A DNA stretch of 64,000 bases from Yoonia vestfoldensis DSM 16212 (GTDB taxonomy: Bacteria; Pseudomonadota; Alphaproteobacteria; Rhodobacterales; Rhodobacteraceae). This document shows positions 41,804 through 50,987 of this stretch, one piece after another (position 1 is the stretch's first letter; each line of letters opens with the position of its first letter). The notes under the pieces were generated by a model, which saw only the letters and a list, made by a program, of their open reading frames with translations, made no database searches and was not told the DNA's origin. The position numbers were made by a program, and so were the translations under genes. The stretch lies in assembly GCF_000382265.1 (NCBI RefSeq), contig NZ_KB907981.1, forward strand, positions 62,001-126,000. Reading direction: 5' to 3'.

Positions 41804-43048
41804 ATGATCAAGGTTCTGTCAGGCGTCTGGGCGCTTTTGCTGGGCATCGTGCTGATCATGCTGGGCAACGGGATGCATTTCACCCTGATCGGCCTGCGCG
41901 GCGGGATCGAAGGATTTTCGCCCGCGGCGCTCGCGATCGTGACCTCCGGCTATTTCATGGGCTTTCTATCGGGGGCACGCCTGACGCCGCTGCTGATCCG
42001 CCGGGTCGGGCATGTGCGCGTCTTTGCTGCTCTTGGCAGCTTCATGTCCGCAGGGCTGATCGCCTTTCCGTTGCTGGCGGATCCGTGGTTCTGGACCATC
42101 CTGCGGATCGTCATCGGGTTCTGCATGTCGGGCATCTATGTCGCCGCTGAAAGCTGGCTGAACAACGCCGCCACGAACGACACACGCGGCAAGCTTTTGT
42201 CAGCCTATATGATTGCACAGACATTGGGTATCATCGGGGCGCAAGGTCTGCTGACATTGGGCGATGCGGGCACATCGGTCCTGTTCATCGCGGCGTCTAT
42301 TCTGGTGTCCGTCTCCTTTGCGCCGATCCTGCTGTCGGTTGCCCCCGCCCCCGCAATCGCGGTGGCGCGCCCGATGCCGTTGCGCGCGCTTTTCAGCGGC
42401 TCGCCGCTGGGAACGGTCGGCATTTTCCTGCTGGGCAGCGTCTATGCGACCCAATCGGGGATGGGTGCGGTTTTCGGAACGCAGATCGGGCTGACGGCAA
42501 ACGAGATCGCTTTGTTCATCGCGATGCTGTTCGCGGGGGCCTTGGTTCTGCAATACCCGATCGGCTGGCTGTCGGATCAAATGGACCGCCGCAAGCTGAT
42601 CTTCGGCGCCGCCGCCCTTGGCGCGGCATCCTGCACCATCGGCTGGATGACAGGCGGCGGGCTCATACCGCTGATCGCTGCGGCGTTTTTTGCAGGCGGG
42701 GTGACGACGCCGCTTTACGCCTTGTTTCTGGCCTATACGAACGATTCGCTTGCGGCCGAGGATATGCCCGCAGCGTCAGGCGGGCTGGTGTTCACCTTCG
42801 GCCTTGGCGCGATCATCGGGCCGTTGGTCACCGGGTTCGCCATGGAGACGCTGGGTCCATACGCATTCTGGTTGGTCCTTGGCGTGACTTTCGCCGCGAT
42901 CGCGGGCTATGCGCTCTACCGTATGACGCAAAGGGCGCCTGTCGCGGTGGACAAGACCGAAAGCTACCTTAACGTATTGCCAAGCAGTTCCACCGTCGCC
43001 GTCGAAGCCGCCGTGGAATGGGCAGAAGCAACAGCGCAATCAAAGTGA
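41804..43048 (+). CDS. MFS transporter
   Basis: A 414-residue, twelve-helix major-facilitator protein. The loop after helix 2 reads GARLTPLLIRRVGHVRVF, and its counterpart in the second half is GWLSDQMDRRKLIFG, the two MFS A-like motifs. Closest in style to the YcaD/UMF1-like group, often annotated as sugar or drug exporters. The C-terminus has a short cytoplasmic tail. The acetyltransferase gene begins 20 bp later and is probably co-transcribed. Confidence 0.88.
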   Translation: MIKVLSGVWALLLGIVLIMLGNGMHFTLIGLRGGIEGFSPAALAIVTSGYFMGFLSGARLTPLLIRRVGHVRVFAALGSFMSAGLIAFPLLADPWFWTILRIVIGFCMSGIYVAAESWLNNAATNDTRGKLLSAYMIAQTLGIIGAQGLLTLGDAGTSVLFIAASILVSVSFAPILLSVAPAPAIAVARPMPLRALFSGSPLGTVGIFLLGSVYATQSGMGAVFGTQIGLTANEIALFIAMLFAGALVLQYPIGWLSDQMDRRKLIFGAAALGAASCTIGWMTGGGLIPLIAAAFFAGGVTTPLYALFLAYTNDSLAAEDMPAASGGLVFTFGLGAIIGPLVTGFAMETLGPYAFWLVLGVTFAAIAGYALYRMTQRAPVAVDKTESYLNVLPSSSTVAVEAAVEWAEATAQSK

Positions 43049-43067
43049 CGTCCGACGGACCTGACAC

Positions 43068-43535
43068 ATGACACAGACGCAATCCGATCTTGCCATCCAC
43101 AGGCTGCGCCCTGGTGACGATGCACGTTTCGACGCGATGCTCGACCTTTTCGCAGAGGCGTTCGATGATCCTGACAACTATGCGGCCGCGCGCCCCGGGC
43201 AGGCCTATCGGAACGATCTTCTGGCGCGCGGTGATGTCGTGGCACTGGTGGCGGTGACGGGGGCGGATGTCGTTGGCGCGCTCGTGGCCTACGAATTGCG
43301 CAAGTTCGAGCAGGAACGCAGCGAATTCTACATCTACGATCTGGCCGTCGCAGAAGCATGGCGGCGGTGCGGCATCGCGACAGCGATCATCACAGCGCTG
43401 AAAGAGATCGCCACAGCCCGTGGTGGTGCGGTCATCTATGTCCAGGCGGACCATGGCGACGACCCCGCCATTGCGCTTTATACCAAGCTTGGCACGCGCG
43501 AGGATGTGATGCATTTCGATTTGCCGCTGGACTGA
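43068..43535 (+). CDS. AAC(3)-I-like aminoglycoside N-acetyltransferase
   Basis: A 155-residue GNAT enzyme closely resembling AAC(3)-I, which acetylates the 3-amino group of gentamicin-type aminoglycosides. Shared segments include ALVAYELRKFEQERSEFYIYDLAV, here split as LRKFEQERSE and FYIYDLAVAE, the acetyl-CoA loop RRCGIATAII, and VIYVQADHGDDPAIALYTKLG with VMHFDL. The match extends over the full length. Whether it gives resistance or acts on a native substrate cannot be told. Follows the MFS gene by 20 bp. Confidence 0.85.
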   Translation: MTQTQSDLAIHRLRPGDDARFDAMLDLFAEAFDDPDNYAAARPGQAYRNDLLARGDVVALVAVTGADVVGALVAYELRKFEQERSEFYIYDLAVAEAWRRCGIATAIITALKEIATARGGAVIYVQADHGDDPAIALYTKLGTREDVMHFDLPLD

Positions 43536-43588
43536 CGCAGGTTCCGTCACCCGCCTTGCCCCGACGACAGCGGGCGGGATGTGCTGGA

Positions 43589-43981
43589 TCAGTCATCGCG
43601 CGCATTGACCGGCGCTCGGTTCCGGTCAGATCGTTTCAAGCCCGCAAATACGGGCAACCAGCTTTCTCGGCGCACCACCCAACCTTCGTAATCGGGACTG
43701 AACTGGTCAATCTCATCTAGGCTGCCCAGATGGATCTCGATCTCATTTTCGCTGCGCGCAAAGACGGATGACCCGCACTGCGGGCAGAAAAAGCGACCCT
43801 GATAGGACGCGGTGTCCCCGTCGATCTGCACAGCGCTTTGGTGAAAAATCGCCGCCGCGTAGAACAGCGCGCCGTGATGCTTGCGGCAGTCCAGACAATG
43901 GCAGATGCCGGCCCGCAGGGGCCGCCCCGTCGCGCTGAAACGCACCTTGCCGCACAGGCACCCGCCGGTGAAATGTTCCAT
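43589..43981 (-). CDS. GFA-family (glutathione-dependent formaldehyde-activating-like) zinc protein
   Basis: A 130-residue protein. Zinc ligands follow the family: GGCLCGKVRF, ICHCLDCRKHHG and FFCPQCGSSVF. The start at 43981 (MEHFTGG) is preferred because GFA proteins begin just before the first CxC and an AAGGTGAT site precedes it; 44044 would add 21 poorly conserved residues. The family name comes from one formaldehyde enzyme; most members are of unknown activity. Its promoter region abuts the 3' end of rnpB. Confidence 0.88.
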   Translation of the reverse strand: MEHFTGGCLCGKVRFSATGRPLRAGICHCLDCRKHHGALFYAAAIFHQSAVQIDGDTASYQGRFFCPQCGSSVFARSENEIEIHLGSLDEIDQFSPDYEGWVVRRESWLPVFAGLKRSDRNRAPVNARDD

Positions 43982-44049
43982 ATCACCTTGCTCCCCCAAA
44001 TCTGTAGTCCGCAGAAAGAATGGCTGCACGTCGTCAGCAATCAAAGCTC

Positions 44050-44458
44050 AAAGTTGCGCGGATGGCCTGTAAGCCGGATTCTGTCCGGGTGGCGAACCAC
44101 CCTGGATGACCATTCATCTGGAGCGCCTGTTGCCAGACGCCCTCTAGCTGCCAACCCGGACCGCTCGGGTTCAAGCCTCCCTGCGGCTGATATCCCTTGC
44201 AGGATCAACACCGCACGCGGTCCCTATTTGGCATTGCTCCCGGTGGGGCTTGCCTTGCCGCTCTGGTTGCCCATCGCGCGGTGGGCTCTTACCCCACCGT
44301 TTCACCTTTTCCCCCGTGTAGAGGGTAGTCTGTTCTCTGTGGCGCTTTCCCTGGGGTTGCCCCCGCCGGGCGTTACCCGGCACCGTGCTTTGTGGAGTCC
44401 GGACTTTCCTCGAACCCGGATCAAGTCCGGGACCGCAGCCATCCAACCATCCGCGCAA
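44050..44458 (-). ncRNA. rnpB: RNase P RNA
   Basis: The minus strand carries the hallmark rnpB sequences in order: GAGGAAAGTCCGGACTCC near the 5' end, CTACACGGGGGAAAAGG, then GGTAAGAGCCCACCGC, and the 3' end GACAGAATCCGGCTTACAG. The terminal P1 helix pairs TTGCGCGGATGG at 44458 downward with CCATCCGCGCAA near 44055. Ends are estimated from P1. It is the catalytic subunit that matures tRNA 5' ends. Confidence 0.95.
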
Positions 44459-44464
44459 GCGCAG

Positions 44465-45082
44465 TTAGGCAGCCTGCCCGCCCGCGTCAACGGGGAAACG
44501 GCGGGCAAGGTCCGCGATCAGGCCTGCATCAGTGGCATCCAGCGGCCCTTGCGCCCAGGGGCGGAACCGCAGGCGGAAGATCTGCAGCAGCAGATCGGGG
44601 TCATCCGTGGCAGTATAGCCAAAGGTGCGCATGGCAGCGGCGAAACCTGCGGGGTCAGCCTGCCCCGCCTCCGGCCAGACCGACAGGCCCTGCAAGGCCA
44701 GCCTGCGCCAGTCAAAGCGCGGGCCGGGGTCGATCTTGCGGCCGGGGGCCATGTCGGAATGGCCGATGATCCGCTCTGGCGGCATATCCCAGCGCCGCAT
44801 GATCCCGCGCAAAAGATCCTCCAGCGCGTCCATCAAGGGGGCGGCGAAGGGGCTTTTGCCGTCGTTGGCAAGCTCGATCCCGATGGAATGGCTGTTCACA
44901 TCCGTGACCGCCCCCCAGCGCCCTGCCCCCGCATGCCAGGCGCGCAGGTCCTCGGGGACAAGCGACAGCACCGTGCCATCCTCGGCGATCAGGTAATGGG
45001 CGGACACCTGCGTGTCAGGGTTGCACAGCGTGTCGCAGGCGGCAGCAGCGCTGGCCATAGCGGTGTAATGGATCACCACCAT
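44465..45082 (-). CDS. N-acetylmuramoyl-L-alanine amidase (AmpD/Amidase_2 type)
   Basis: A 205-residue zinc amidase that cleaves muramoyl-peptide bonds. Zinc ligands: His in VVIHYTAM, His in IIGHSDMAPG and Asp in the KIDPGPRFDW loop. A C-terminal helical region (DPDLLLQIFRLRFRPW) is typical of alphaproteobacterial relatives. The family's usual N-terminus, SPNCGPRRDG, is encoded in frame upstream of the first ATG, but no ATG, GTG or TTG precedes it; a CTG at 45145 overlapping the upstream stop is the likeliest start. Confidence 0.85.
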   Translation of the reverse strand: MVVIHYTAMASAAAACDTLCNPDTQVSAHYLIAEDGTVLSLVPEDLRAWHAGAGRWGAVTDVNSHSIGIELANDGKSPFAAPLMDALEDLLRGIMRRWDMPPERIIGHSDMAPGRKIDPGPRFDWRRLALQGLSVWPEAGQADPAGFAAAMRTFGYTATDDPDLLLQIFRLRFRPWAQGPLDATDAGLIADLARRFPVDAGGQAA

Positions 45083-45141
45083 ATCAGTGCGCGCACCATC
45101 ACGGCGCGGCCCGCAATTGGGGGATTTGCGTTCCGCGCGGA

Positions 45142-45891
45142 TCAGTTGCGCACGGCCGCGCGGAAGGGTTCGGGGTCCCAGCCGCAGGCAAAGCCGTCCC
45201 CATCAGGGTCGATTCCCAGCCGGTCACGGTCCGGGCCGCCCCGCGCAAGGAAATCCCGCTGCGCGTCATCAGCCGTCGCATAGGCGGCGCAATTGCGCTG
45301 GAACCGCGCCTGACCGGACAACAGCGACCGGCTGTACCATTCCTGCCCGCGCGCATTGGGCGCGTTCAGCGCGTATTCGACGATATTCGGCCCGGTGCCT
45401 GTCGGGCGTTCCGGCAAGGGCTGCGGGGCGATCTGTTCCTGTGCGGCAATTGCCGCCTGACGGCGCTGCGCATCACTTTCGATGGTCTCGCGGCCCGACA
45501 CGGCGTCAAAGTTCTGTTCGTCGGAAATGCCCGTATTGCTGCGCGCAAGCGGTGCCGGCACCGGCGTCATCGGCGGCTGCAAGGCAGGTTGCACCGGCGT
45601 GGCCGCCGGCTGTGCAGGCAGAGGTTGGCCAATCTGCGCCTGACCGATGCCCGCGGCCGCGAGTTCGCTGGCAGGGATGAAACCGCCAACCGGACCCACC
45701 GGGGCAGTCTGCACGGGTGGCGGTGGTGCAAAGGGATCGGGCGCACCGGCAAGCGCTGCCTCGCGGCGGGCGCGTTCGATCTCGAACATGGACCGGTCAT
45801 CAAAGCCAACGCCACGCGGACGGTCGAATTCGCGCGGTGTGCAGGCAGCCAAGACAAGCGCACCAGCCAGTATCAAGATCCCTGTTTTCAT
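45142..45891 (-). CDS. Lipoprotein with C-terminal excalibur-type calcium-binding motif
   Basis: A 249-residue secreted lipoprotein (MKTGILILAGALVLAACTP, lipobox LAAC). The middle is Pro/Ala/Gln-rich and probably disordered. The C-terminus, NCAAYATADDAQRDFLARG followed by DPDGDGFACGW, is an excalibur motif with a DxDxDG calcium loop and two Cys. The start at 45891 removes ten residues upstream of the signal sequence. It lies 40 bp after gatA on the same strand and its stop touches the presumed CTG start of the amidase. Confidence 0.8.
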   Translation of the reverse strand: MKTGILILAGALVLAACTPREFDRPRGVGFDDRSMFEIERARREAALAGAPDPFAPPPPVQTAPVGPVGGFIPASELAAAGIGQAQIGQPLPAQPAATPVQPALQPPMTPVPAPLARSNTGISDEQNFDAVSGRETIESDAQRRQAAIAAQEQIAPQPLPERPTGTGPNIVEYALNAPNARGQEWYSRSLLSGQARFQRNCAAYATADDAQRDFLARGGPDRDRLGIDPDGDGFACGWDPEPFRAAVRN

Positions 45892-45931
45892 TCCTTGCAC
45901 ACCCCTATCACCTGCAATCATCCGCTTGAAA

Positions 45932-47413
45932 CTACCACCACTTCACTGGCTTGGCTACAAAGCCCGCAGCCGTTTCCAGCCGGTAGGCGATGTTCAACAA
46001 TTCCGCCTCTTCCCACGGCTTGCCGATCAGTTGCAGACCAAGCGGAAGACCTTGCGCGTCGCGCCCGGTGGGCACCGCGATGCCGGGCAGACCGGCAAGG
46101 TTCACCGTCACGGTGAACACGTCGTTGAGATACATCTTGATCGGGTCGGCATCCGCCATTTCGCCGATGCCGAAGGCGGCCGATGGCGTCGCGGGCGTCA
46201 GGATCGCGTCAACACCGGCGGCGAAGGCGTCGTCAAAGTCGCGCTTGATCAGGGTCCGCACCTTGCGGGCGCGGTTGTAATAGGCGTCATAGAACCCCGC
46301 CGACAGCACATAGGTGCCGACCATGACACGGCGCTGCACCTCGGGGCCGAAGCCTTCGGCGCGGGTCTTTTCATACATCTGCGTGATGCCGTCGCCCGCC
46401 GCCAGTTTCGCGCGATGGCCGAAACGTACGCCATCATAGCGCGCAAGGTTCGACGAGGCTTCGGCGGGGGCGATGACGTAATAAGCGGGCAACGCATATT
46501 TTGTATGCGGCAGGCTGATATCGACGATCTTGGCACCGGCGTCGCGCAGCATCGCTGTGCCGTCTTCCCAGAGCTTTTCGATCTCGCCGGGCATGCCGTC
46601 CATACGGTATTCGCGCGGAATGCCGATGGTCTTGCCCTTGATGTCGCCGGTCAGGGCCGCCTCGAAATCGGGCACGGGCAGATCGGCGCTGGTGCTGTCC
46701 TTGGGGTCATGGCCGCACATCGCCTGCAACATGATGGCGCAATCGCGCACATCCTTGGTCATCGGCCCCGCCTGATCCAGCGACGAGGCGAACGCCACGA
46801 TCCCCCAGCGCGACACGCGGCCATAGGTGGGTTTCAGGCCGGTGATACCGGTAAAGGCCGCAGGCTGGCGGATCGACCCGCCGGTATCGGTGCCTGTGGC
46901 GGCAAGGCAGAGATCAGCGGCAACAGCACTGGCCGAGCCGCCGGACGAGCCGCCGGGGGTCAGGTTCCGGTTGTCGACCTTCCACGGGTTGATCGCAGGG
47001 CCGTAGGTCGAGGTTTCATTGGACGAGCCCATGGCGAATTCGTCCATGTTCAGCTTGCCCAGCATCACGGCGCCTGCATCGAACAGCTTGCCGGTGACGG
47101 TCGATTCGTATTCCGGCTTGAAGCCTTGCAGGATGCCGGACGCGGCCTGCGACGGCACACCCTTGGTGCAGAACAGATCCTTGATGCCCAAGGGGATGCC
47201 GCACATCGCGGGCGCGTCGCCCGCCTTGATCCGCGCATCGGCGGCGCGCGCTTGCGCCAGTGCGATTTCGGGGGTCTTGTGGACGAAAGCGCCCAGCGCG
47301 TCCGCGCTGTCGATGGCGGTCAGGCAGGCCTGCGTGATCTCGGTGCTGGTGACGTCACCCTTGCGCAGCGCGTCGCGGGCGGCGGCAATCGTCAGTTTGG
47401 TCAGATCGGACAT
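45932..47413 (-). CDS. gatA: Asp-tRNA(Asn)/Glu-tRNA(Gln) amidotransferase subunit A
   Basis: A 493-residue amidase-signature enzyme that releases ammonia from glutamine for transamidation of mischarged Glu-tRNA(Gln) or Asp-tRNA(Asn). The Ser-cisSer-Lys triad is present: K78 in GIPLGIKDL, then [15 protein letters not shown], and [12 protein letters not shown]. Length is standard. The ATG overlaps the gatC stop (TAATG). gatB is not in the window. Confidence 0.97.
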   Translation of the reverse strand: MSDLTKLTIAAARDALRKGDVTSTEITQACLTAIDSADALGAFVHKTPEIALAQARAADARIKAGDAPAMCGIPLGIKDLFCTKGVPSQAASGILQGFKPEYESTVTGKLFDAGAVMLGKLNMDEFAMGSSNETSTYGPAINPWKVDNRNLTPGGSSGGSASAVAADLCLAATGTDTGGSIRQPAAFTGITGLKPTYGRVSRWGIVAFASSLDQAGPMTKDVRDCAIMLQAMCGHDPKDSTSADLPVPDFEAALTGDIKGKTIGIPREYRMDGMPGEIEKLWEDGTAMLRDAGAKIVDISLPHTKYALPAYYVIAPAEASSNLARYDGVRFGHRAKLAAGDGITQMYEKTRAEGFGPEVQRRVMVGTYVLSAGFYDAYYNRARKVRTLIKRDFDDAFAAGVDAILTPATPSAAFGIGEMADADPIKMYLNDVFTVTVNLAGLPGIAVPTGRDAQGLPLGLQLIGKPWEEAELLNIAYRLETAAGFVAKPVKWW

Positions 47414-47700
47414 TATTCCACCACCTTCGGCACGGCAAAAAACCCTTCGCGCGCATCGGGCGCGTTTTTCAGCACGGCGGCCTGCTGGTTGCCGTCTGTG
47501 ACCACATCGGCGCGGCGTTTCAGCCGCTGCGGGGTGACCGAAGTCATCGGCTCCACGCCGTCCACATCCACTTCGTTCAATTGTTCGATGAACCCGAGGA
47601 TCGCGTTGAATTCGGCGGCGAGCGCCGGCAGCGCGTCCTCGGCGACCGCGATGCGGGCGAGCTTGGCCACGCGGCGGGCGGTTTCGGTATCAATCGACAT
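47413..47700 (-). CDS. gatC: Asp-tRNA(Asn)/Glu-tRNA(Gln) amidotransferase subunit C
   Basis: A 95-residue partner that wraps around and stabilises GatA-GatB. Signature: [15 protein letters not shown], then [22 protein letters not shown] and [19 protein letters not shown] 47700 chosen ([11 protein letters not shown]); the longer frame adds seven residues with no support. Overlaps gatA by TAATG. Confidence 0.95.
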   Translation of the reverse strand: MSIDTETARRVAKLARIAVAEDALPALAAEFNAILGFIEQLNEVDVDGVEPMTSVTPQRLKRRADVVTDGNQQAAVLKNAPDAREGFFAVPKVVE

Positions 47701-47734
47701 GGGCAGAATTCTCCGGTGCAATCTTCATGCGCGT

Positions 47735-48388
47735 TTAGCGGTCTCGGGGCGCGCCCGCAAGCATATGGCGGCGGTAAACGAGGATCATCCATGCGAGCAT
47801 GCCAGCGTTGAGGATATGCCAGAGGAAATGCGTCCCGAAAGGGATGACATTGCACAGGATTTCATCAACCGAGCGCGCGGTGATCGACAGCGCCAGCAGC
47901 GCCGCCCCTGTCAGGAACCCCCGCGTGATATGGGGCGTTTTGTGCAAGGCCAGCCCGTAGACCACCAAGAGGATCGGCACGGTCCAGTAGAAGGCCGAAA
48001 TGCCGAAGAACGGCAGCATCCCCAAAAGCGGCACCGTGATCGCAGCGAAGGGCAAAAACAGCGCCGTCGCCCCCAAGGCAGGCCAGACCCCCTGCCCGAT
48101 CACATCCCGGTGCACCGCGAATAGATAAAGCAGGATGAAAGCTCCAATCGGGACCACATCCATCAGCGCGGACCAAGGGGTTGCGAAGGTGTGGAACAGG
48201 AAACTGCCCATCCCGATGGCGAAAAGGATCGCAGCAAGCGCGCGCGCCAGCGGCAGCCCTGCGGTGCGTGGCCAGACCCAAAGGGCGGCGATGAGGAAGG
48301 CGAGATTGGTCAGCGCATTGATCGGTTCGGACCAGAAGCCGGGGTCGATGCGTTCGCAATAGGCGTCGATATGGCTGTGCCAGTCCAT
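47735..48388 (-). CDS. Ceramidase-domain (CREST-superfamily) membrane protein
   Basis: A 217-residue, seven-helix protein. Conserved zinc-site signatures of the alkaline-ceramidase/CREST group are present: DAYCERIDPGFWSEPINALTN split as YCERIDPGFW and EPINALTNLAF, GMGSFLFHT, and HFLWHILNAG. The bacterial function is unknown; hydrolysis of an amide-linked lipid is suggested by family. Its stop lies 35 bp downstream of the gatC start and the gene reads toward gatC, on the same strand. Confidence 0.82.
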   Translation of the reverse strand: MDWHSHIDAYCERIDPGFWSEPINALTNLAFLIAALWVWPRTAGLPLARALAAILFAIGMGSFLFHTFATPWSALMDVVPIGAFILLYLFAVHRDVIGQGVWPALGATALFLPFAAITVPLLGMLPFFGISAFYWTVPILLVVYGLALHKTPHITRGFLTGAALLALSITARSVDEILCNVIPFGTHFLWHILNAGMLAWMILVYRRHMLAGAPRDR

Positions 48389-48425
48389 GCGTGGCCTCTT
48401 GAGGATGGGGTCGAAAGACTCTTAT

Positions 48426-48460
48426 GCCTCCGGCGGGAGTATTTGTGGAAAAAAGAAGTT
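48426..48460. repeat. Intergenic CTCCGGCGGG element, copy 3
   Basis: GCCTCCGGCGGGAGTATTT then GTGGAAAAAAGAAG, immediately 3' of tadA. Same core as the copies at 1597, 6995 and 57143. Confidence 0.7.
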
Positions 48461-48464
48461 GTGA

Positions 48465-48911
48465 TCAGCGTTTTGCAGCGAAGAAATCGCGCAAGAGCTG
48501 TTCGGCCTCGGCGGTGCTGATGCCGTCATAGATTTCGGGCCGGTGGTGGCATTGCGGATGAGTGAAGATGCGCGGGCCTTGTGCCACGCCGCCAGATTTG
48601 GGGTCGGCGGCGGCATAATAAAGCCGCGCGATGCGCGCATTGCTGATGGCGGCGGCGCACATCGGGCAGGGTTCGAGTGTGACGTAAAGATCGCAGCCGG
48701 TCAGCCGTTCCTGCCCCAGCGCGGCACAGGCGGCGCGGATCGCGAGCATTTCGGCATGGGCGGTGGGGTCGTTCAGTTCGCGCGTCCGGTTGCCCGCCTG
48801 CGCGATGATTGCACCGTCACGTGCGATCACGGCCCCGACCGGCACCTCGCCGCGGACAGCGGCGGCGCGCGCCTCGGCCAGCGCGAGATCCATATGCGAG
48901 CGGAAAACCAT
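48465..48911 (-). CDS. tadA: tRNA adenosine(34) deaminase
   Basis: A 148-residue zinc deaminase converting A34 to inosine in tRNA-Arg(ACG). Motifs: H52-A-E54 in TAHAEMLAI and C82-P-M-C85 in LEPCPMCAAA, giving zinc ligands and the proton shuttle. GEVPVGAVIARDG near the N-terminus is the usual TadA start. A start at MDLAL (48893) is also possible. Divergent from the pseudouridine synthase. Confidence 0.95.
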   Translation of the reverse strand: MVFRSHMDLALAEARAAAVRGEVPVGAVIARDGAIIAQAGNRTRELNDPTAHAEMLAIRAACAALGQERLTGCDLYVTLEPCPMCAAAISNARIARLYYAAADPKSGGVAQGPRIFTHPQCHHRPEIYDGISTAEAEQLLRDFFAAKR

Positions 48912-48975
48912 TGCTGAGTGATGCCCGCGCGCGCAATCTCTGGCAAGGGCCGATCAAAGCGGCTAAGGGTCAGCC

Positions 48976-49800
48976 ATGAGCAATGATACACCCCAGGGCG
49001 ACCGGATCGCCAAAGTCCTTTCACGCGCGGGTGTCGCCAGCCGCCGCGACGCCGAACGCATGATCGGTGAAGGCCGCGTCAGCGTGAACGGCAAGGTCAT
49101 CACCAGCCCCGCGCTGAATGTGACGGATGCCGACCGGATCGTGGTGGATGGCAAAGCCATGCGCGCGCCCGAGGCACCGCGCCTGTGGCTGTATCACAAG
49201 CCTGCGGGATTGGTGACGACCGAGCGCGACGAAAAGGACCGGCCCACGGTGTTCGCATCCTTGCACGCGGAGATGCCACGGGTGATGTCGGTAGGGCGGC
49301 TCGATCTCAATTCCGAAGGGCTGTTGCTGTTGACCAATGACGGCGGCGTCAAGCGGCGGCTGGAACTGCCCAGCACGGGCTGGCTGCGCCGTTACCGCGT
49401 GCGCATCAACGGGTCGGTCAGCGAGGCGCGGCTGGAGCAATTGCGCGCAGGCATCACGGTGGACGGCATCCGCTATCAGCCGATGATCGTGACCTTCGAC
49501 CGCCAGCAAGGTGCCAATGCCTGGCTGACGGTCAGCCTGCGCGAAGGCAAGAACCGCGAGATCCGCCGCGCGATGGACGCCATCGGCGTGACGGTGAACC
49601 GCCTGATCCGTGTCAGCTACGGCCCGTTCCAGTTGGGCAATCTGGAGGCGGGTGCCGTCGAGGAGGTTAAAGGCCGTGTCGTGCGCGACCAACTGGGGCT
49701 GACCGACAAGGATCTGGGCAAGGACAGTGCCAAACCCGCCCCCACACGGGTGCGCAAGCCGGTCAACCGGCCGGTAGCCGGAAAAAAGCGGTCAGGCTGA
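48976..49800 (+). CDS. 23S rRNA pseudouridine synthase (RluB/RsuA type)
   Basis: A 274-residue enzyme. An S4 RNA-binding domain (residues 10-55) is followed by the RsuA-type catalytic core: catalytic Asp110 in VGRLDLNSEGLLLLT and GKNREIRRAMDAIGVTVNRL. The basic, Pro-rich tail (residues ~240-274) is common in RluB. RluB modifies U2605 of 23S rRNA in E. coli. Start at 48976. The exact target here (RluB, RluE or RluF-like) is inferred. Confidence 0.9.
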   Translation: MSNDTPQGDRIAKVLSRAGVASRRDAERMIGEGRVSVNGKVITSPALNVTDADRIVVDGKAMRAPEAPRLWLYHKPAGLVTTERDEKDRPTVFASLHAEMPRVMSVGRLDLNSEGLLLLTNDGGVKRRLELPSTGWLRRYRVRINGSVSEARLEQLRAGITVDGIRYQPMIVTFDRQQGANAWLTVSLREGKNREIRRAMDAIGVTVNRLIRVSYGPFQLGNLEAGAVEEVKGRVVRDQLGLTDKDLGKDSAKPAPTRVRKPVNRPVAGKKRSG

Positions 49801-49890
49801 CCCTTTCGCCGCAGGAATCGACGCAAAACTCTCGCATTATCGCGCAAGGCTCCTTATCTGGGGAACGACCATGACCGGAGTATCTGCCCC

Positions 49891-50094
49891 ATGTTGCGTC
49901 TGATCCTGCTGCTGAGCTTTGTCGCCGTTCTGGCGATCGGCTTTCTGGCTGTGCTGGGGGCAGTGCGCGTCATGGCGGGCGGTGCCGCAGAAAAGGACCC
50001 AGACCCCATGCCCGCCCCCTTTCGACGGATTTCCTATATCGTGCTGGTCGTGCTGATGTTCGGCGTGGCGTCCGGCTGGCTGGGATCGGCCTGA
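49891..50094 (+). CDS. Small two-helix membrane protein
   Basis: A 67-residue protein with an N-terminal helix (LILLLSFVAVLAIGFLAVLG), a short polar loop (AEKDPDPMPAPFRR) and a second helix. No family recognised. Its TGA overlaps the next ATG by one base (TGATG). It begins a co-directional string of seven genes to 55786 and is probably an accessory to the xpaC/telA set. Confidence 0.7.
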   Translation: MLRLILLLSFVAVLAIGFLAVLGAVRVMAGGAAEKDPDPMPAPFRRISYIVLVVLMFGVASGWLGSA

Positions 50095-50987
50095 TGGCAA
50101 AACGGTTCGGCGGCAAGTTCAGCCCTGACGGGGCCACAACAGATCCACGCGAGGCGGCGGTCGATCCGGTACGGATCAAGGCGGCGGGATCGCGGGGGCG
50201 CATCCTTTACGTGCCCGCCGTGGTGCTGGTGTTCACATCGCTGAATGCAGGGCCTGCGGTGCTGGTCACCGCACTTGCCGGTGCCGGGGTGCTGACGCTG
50301 GCGGCGTGGCTTTTGCAGGAAGGGCTGCGCGCCGAAGCGGCCTATGATGCCCGCAAGGTCGCGCGCCGCCCCGCCTTGCCGCGCAAGATGCTGGCTTCGG
50401 CGCTGACGGGTTTGGGCGTGGCGATTGCGGCCTATACCGGCGACAGCGGCATCGTGGGATCGGCGCTTTATGGCGTGGCGGCGCTTGCGCTGCATGTCGC
50501 GGCTTTCGGGATCGACCCGCTTGCCGACAAAAAGGTCGCGGGGCTGGACCGGTTCCAACAGGACCGCGTGGCGCGCGTGGTGGACGAGGCCGAGGCGCAT
50601 CTGACCGATATGGCCGCCGCTATCGCCAGCCTGAACGACCGCCGCCTGATCGAACGGGTGGCAGGATTCCAGCGTGTCGCGCGCCGCATGATCGCCAAGA
50701 TCGAAGAAGACCCGCGCGACCTGACAGGCGCACGCCGCTATCTGGGTGTCTACCTGATGGGGGCGCGTGACGCGACATCCAAGTTCGTCGACCTTTACCG
50801 CCGTGGCCCCGATGCCGGGGCGCGCGCGAAATACGAGGCGCTTTTGACCGATCTGGAGCAGAACTTTGCCGCCCGCACCGAAAAGATGCTGGTGGATGAC
50901 CACGCCGACATGGATATTGAGATCAATGTGCTGCGCGACAGGTTGCAGCGAGAGGGCGTGAGCCTGAAAACGAAAGGGAACGAGTGA
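50094..50987 (+). CDS. XpaC-like (5-bromo-4-chloroindolyl phosphate hydrolysis) family protein
   Basis: A 297-residue protein with a pair of helical hairpins in the first half (SALTGLGVAIAAYTG, YGVAALALHVAAFG) and a cytosolic coiled helical half (RFQQDRVARVVDEAEAHL, RVARRMIAKIEEDPRDL). Matches the XpaC family, which is nearly always next to TelA. The family name reflects a plate phenotype, not proven chemistry. Overlaps telA by the stop/start. Confidence 0.82.
   Translation: MAKRFGGKFSPDGATTDPREAAVDPVRIKAAGSRGRILYVPAVVLVFTSLNAGPAVLVTALAGAGVLTLAAWLLQEGLRAEAAYDARKVARRPALPRKMLASALTGLGVAIAAYTGDSGIVGSALYGVAALALHVAAFGIDPLADKKVAGLDRFQQDRVARVVDEAEAHLTDMAAAIASLNDRRLIERVAGFQRVARRMIAKIEEDPRDLTGARRYLGVYLMGARDATSKFVDLYRRGPDAGARAKYEALLTDLEQNFAARTEKMLVDDHADMDIEINVLRDRLQREGVSLKTKGNE

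Noticed and set aside
43838..45283. 481-codon plus-strand open frame
   Set aside because: Covers rnpB and runs antisense to the amidase; the RNA hallmark sequences decide.
45647..48124. 825-codon plus-strand open frame
   Set aside because: It runs antisense to the lipoprotein, gatA and gatC with repetitive His/Arg/Gly-rich composition; it is a GC-bias shadow.
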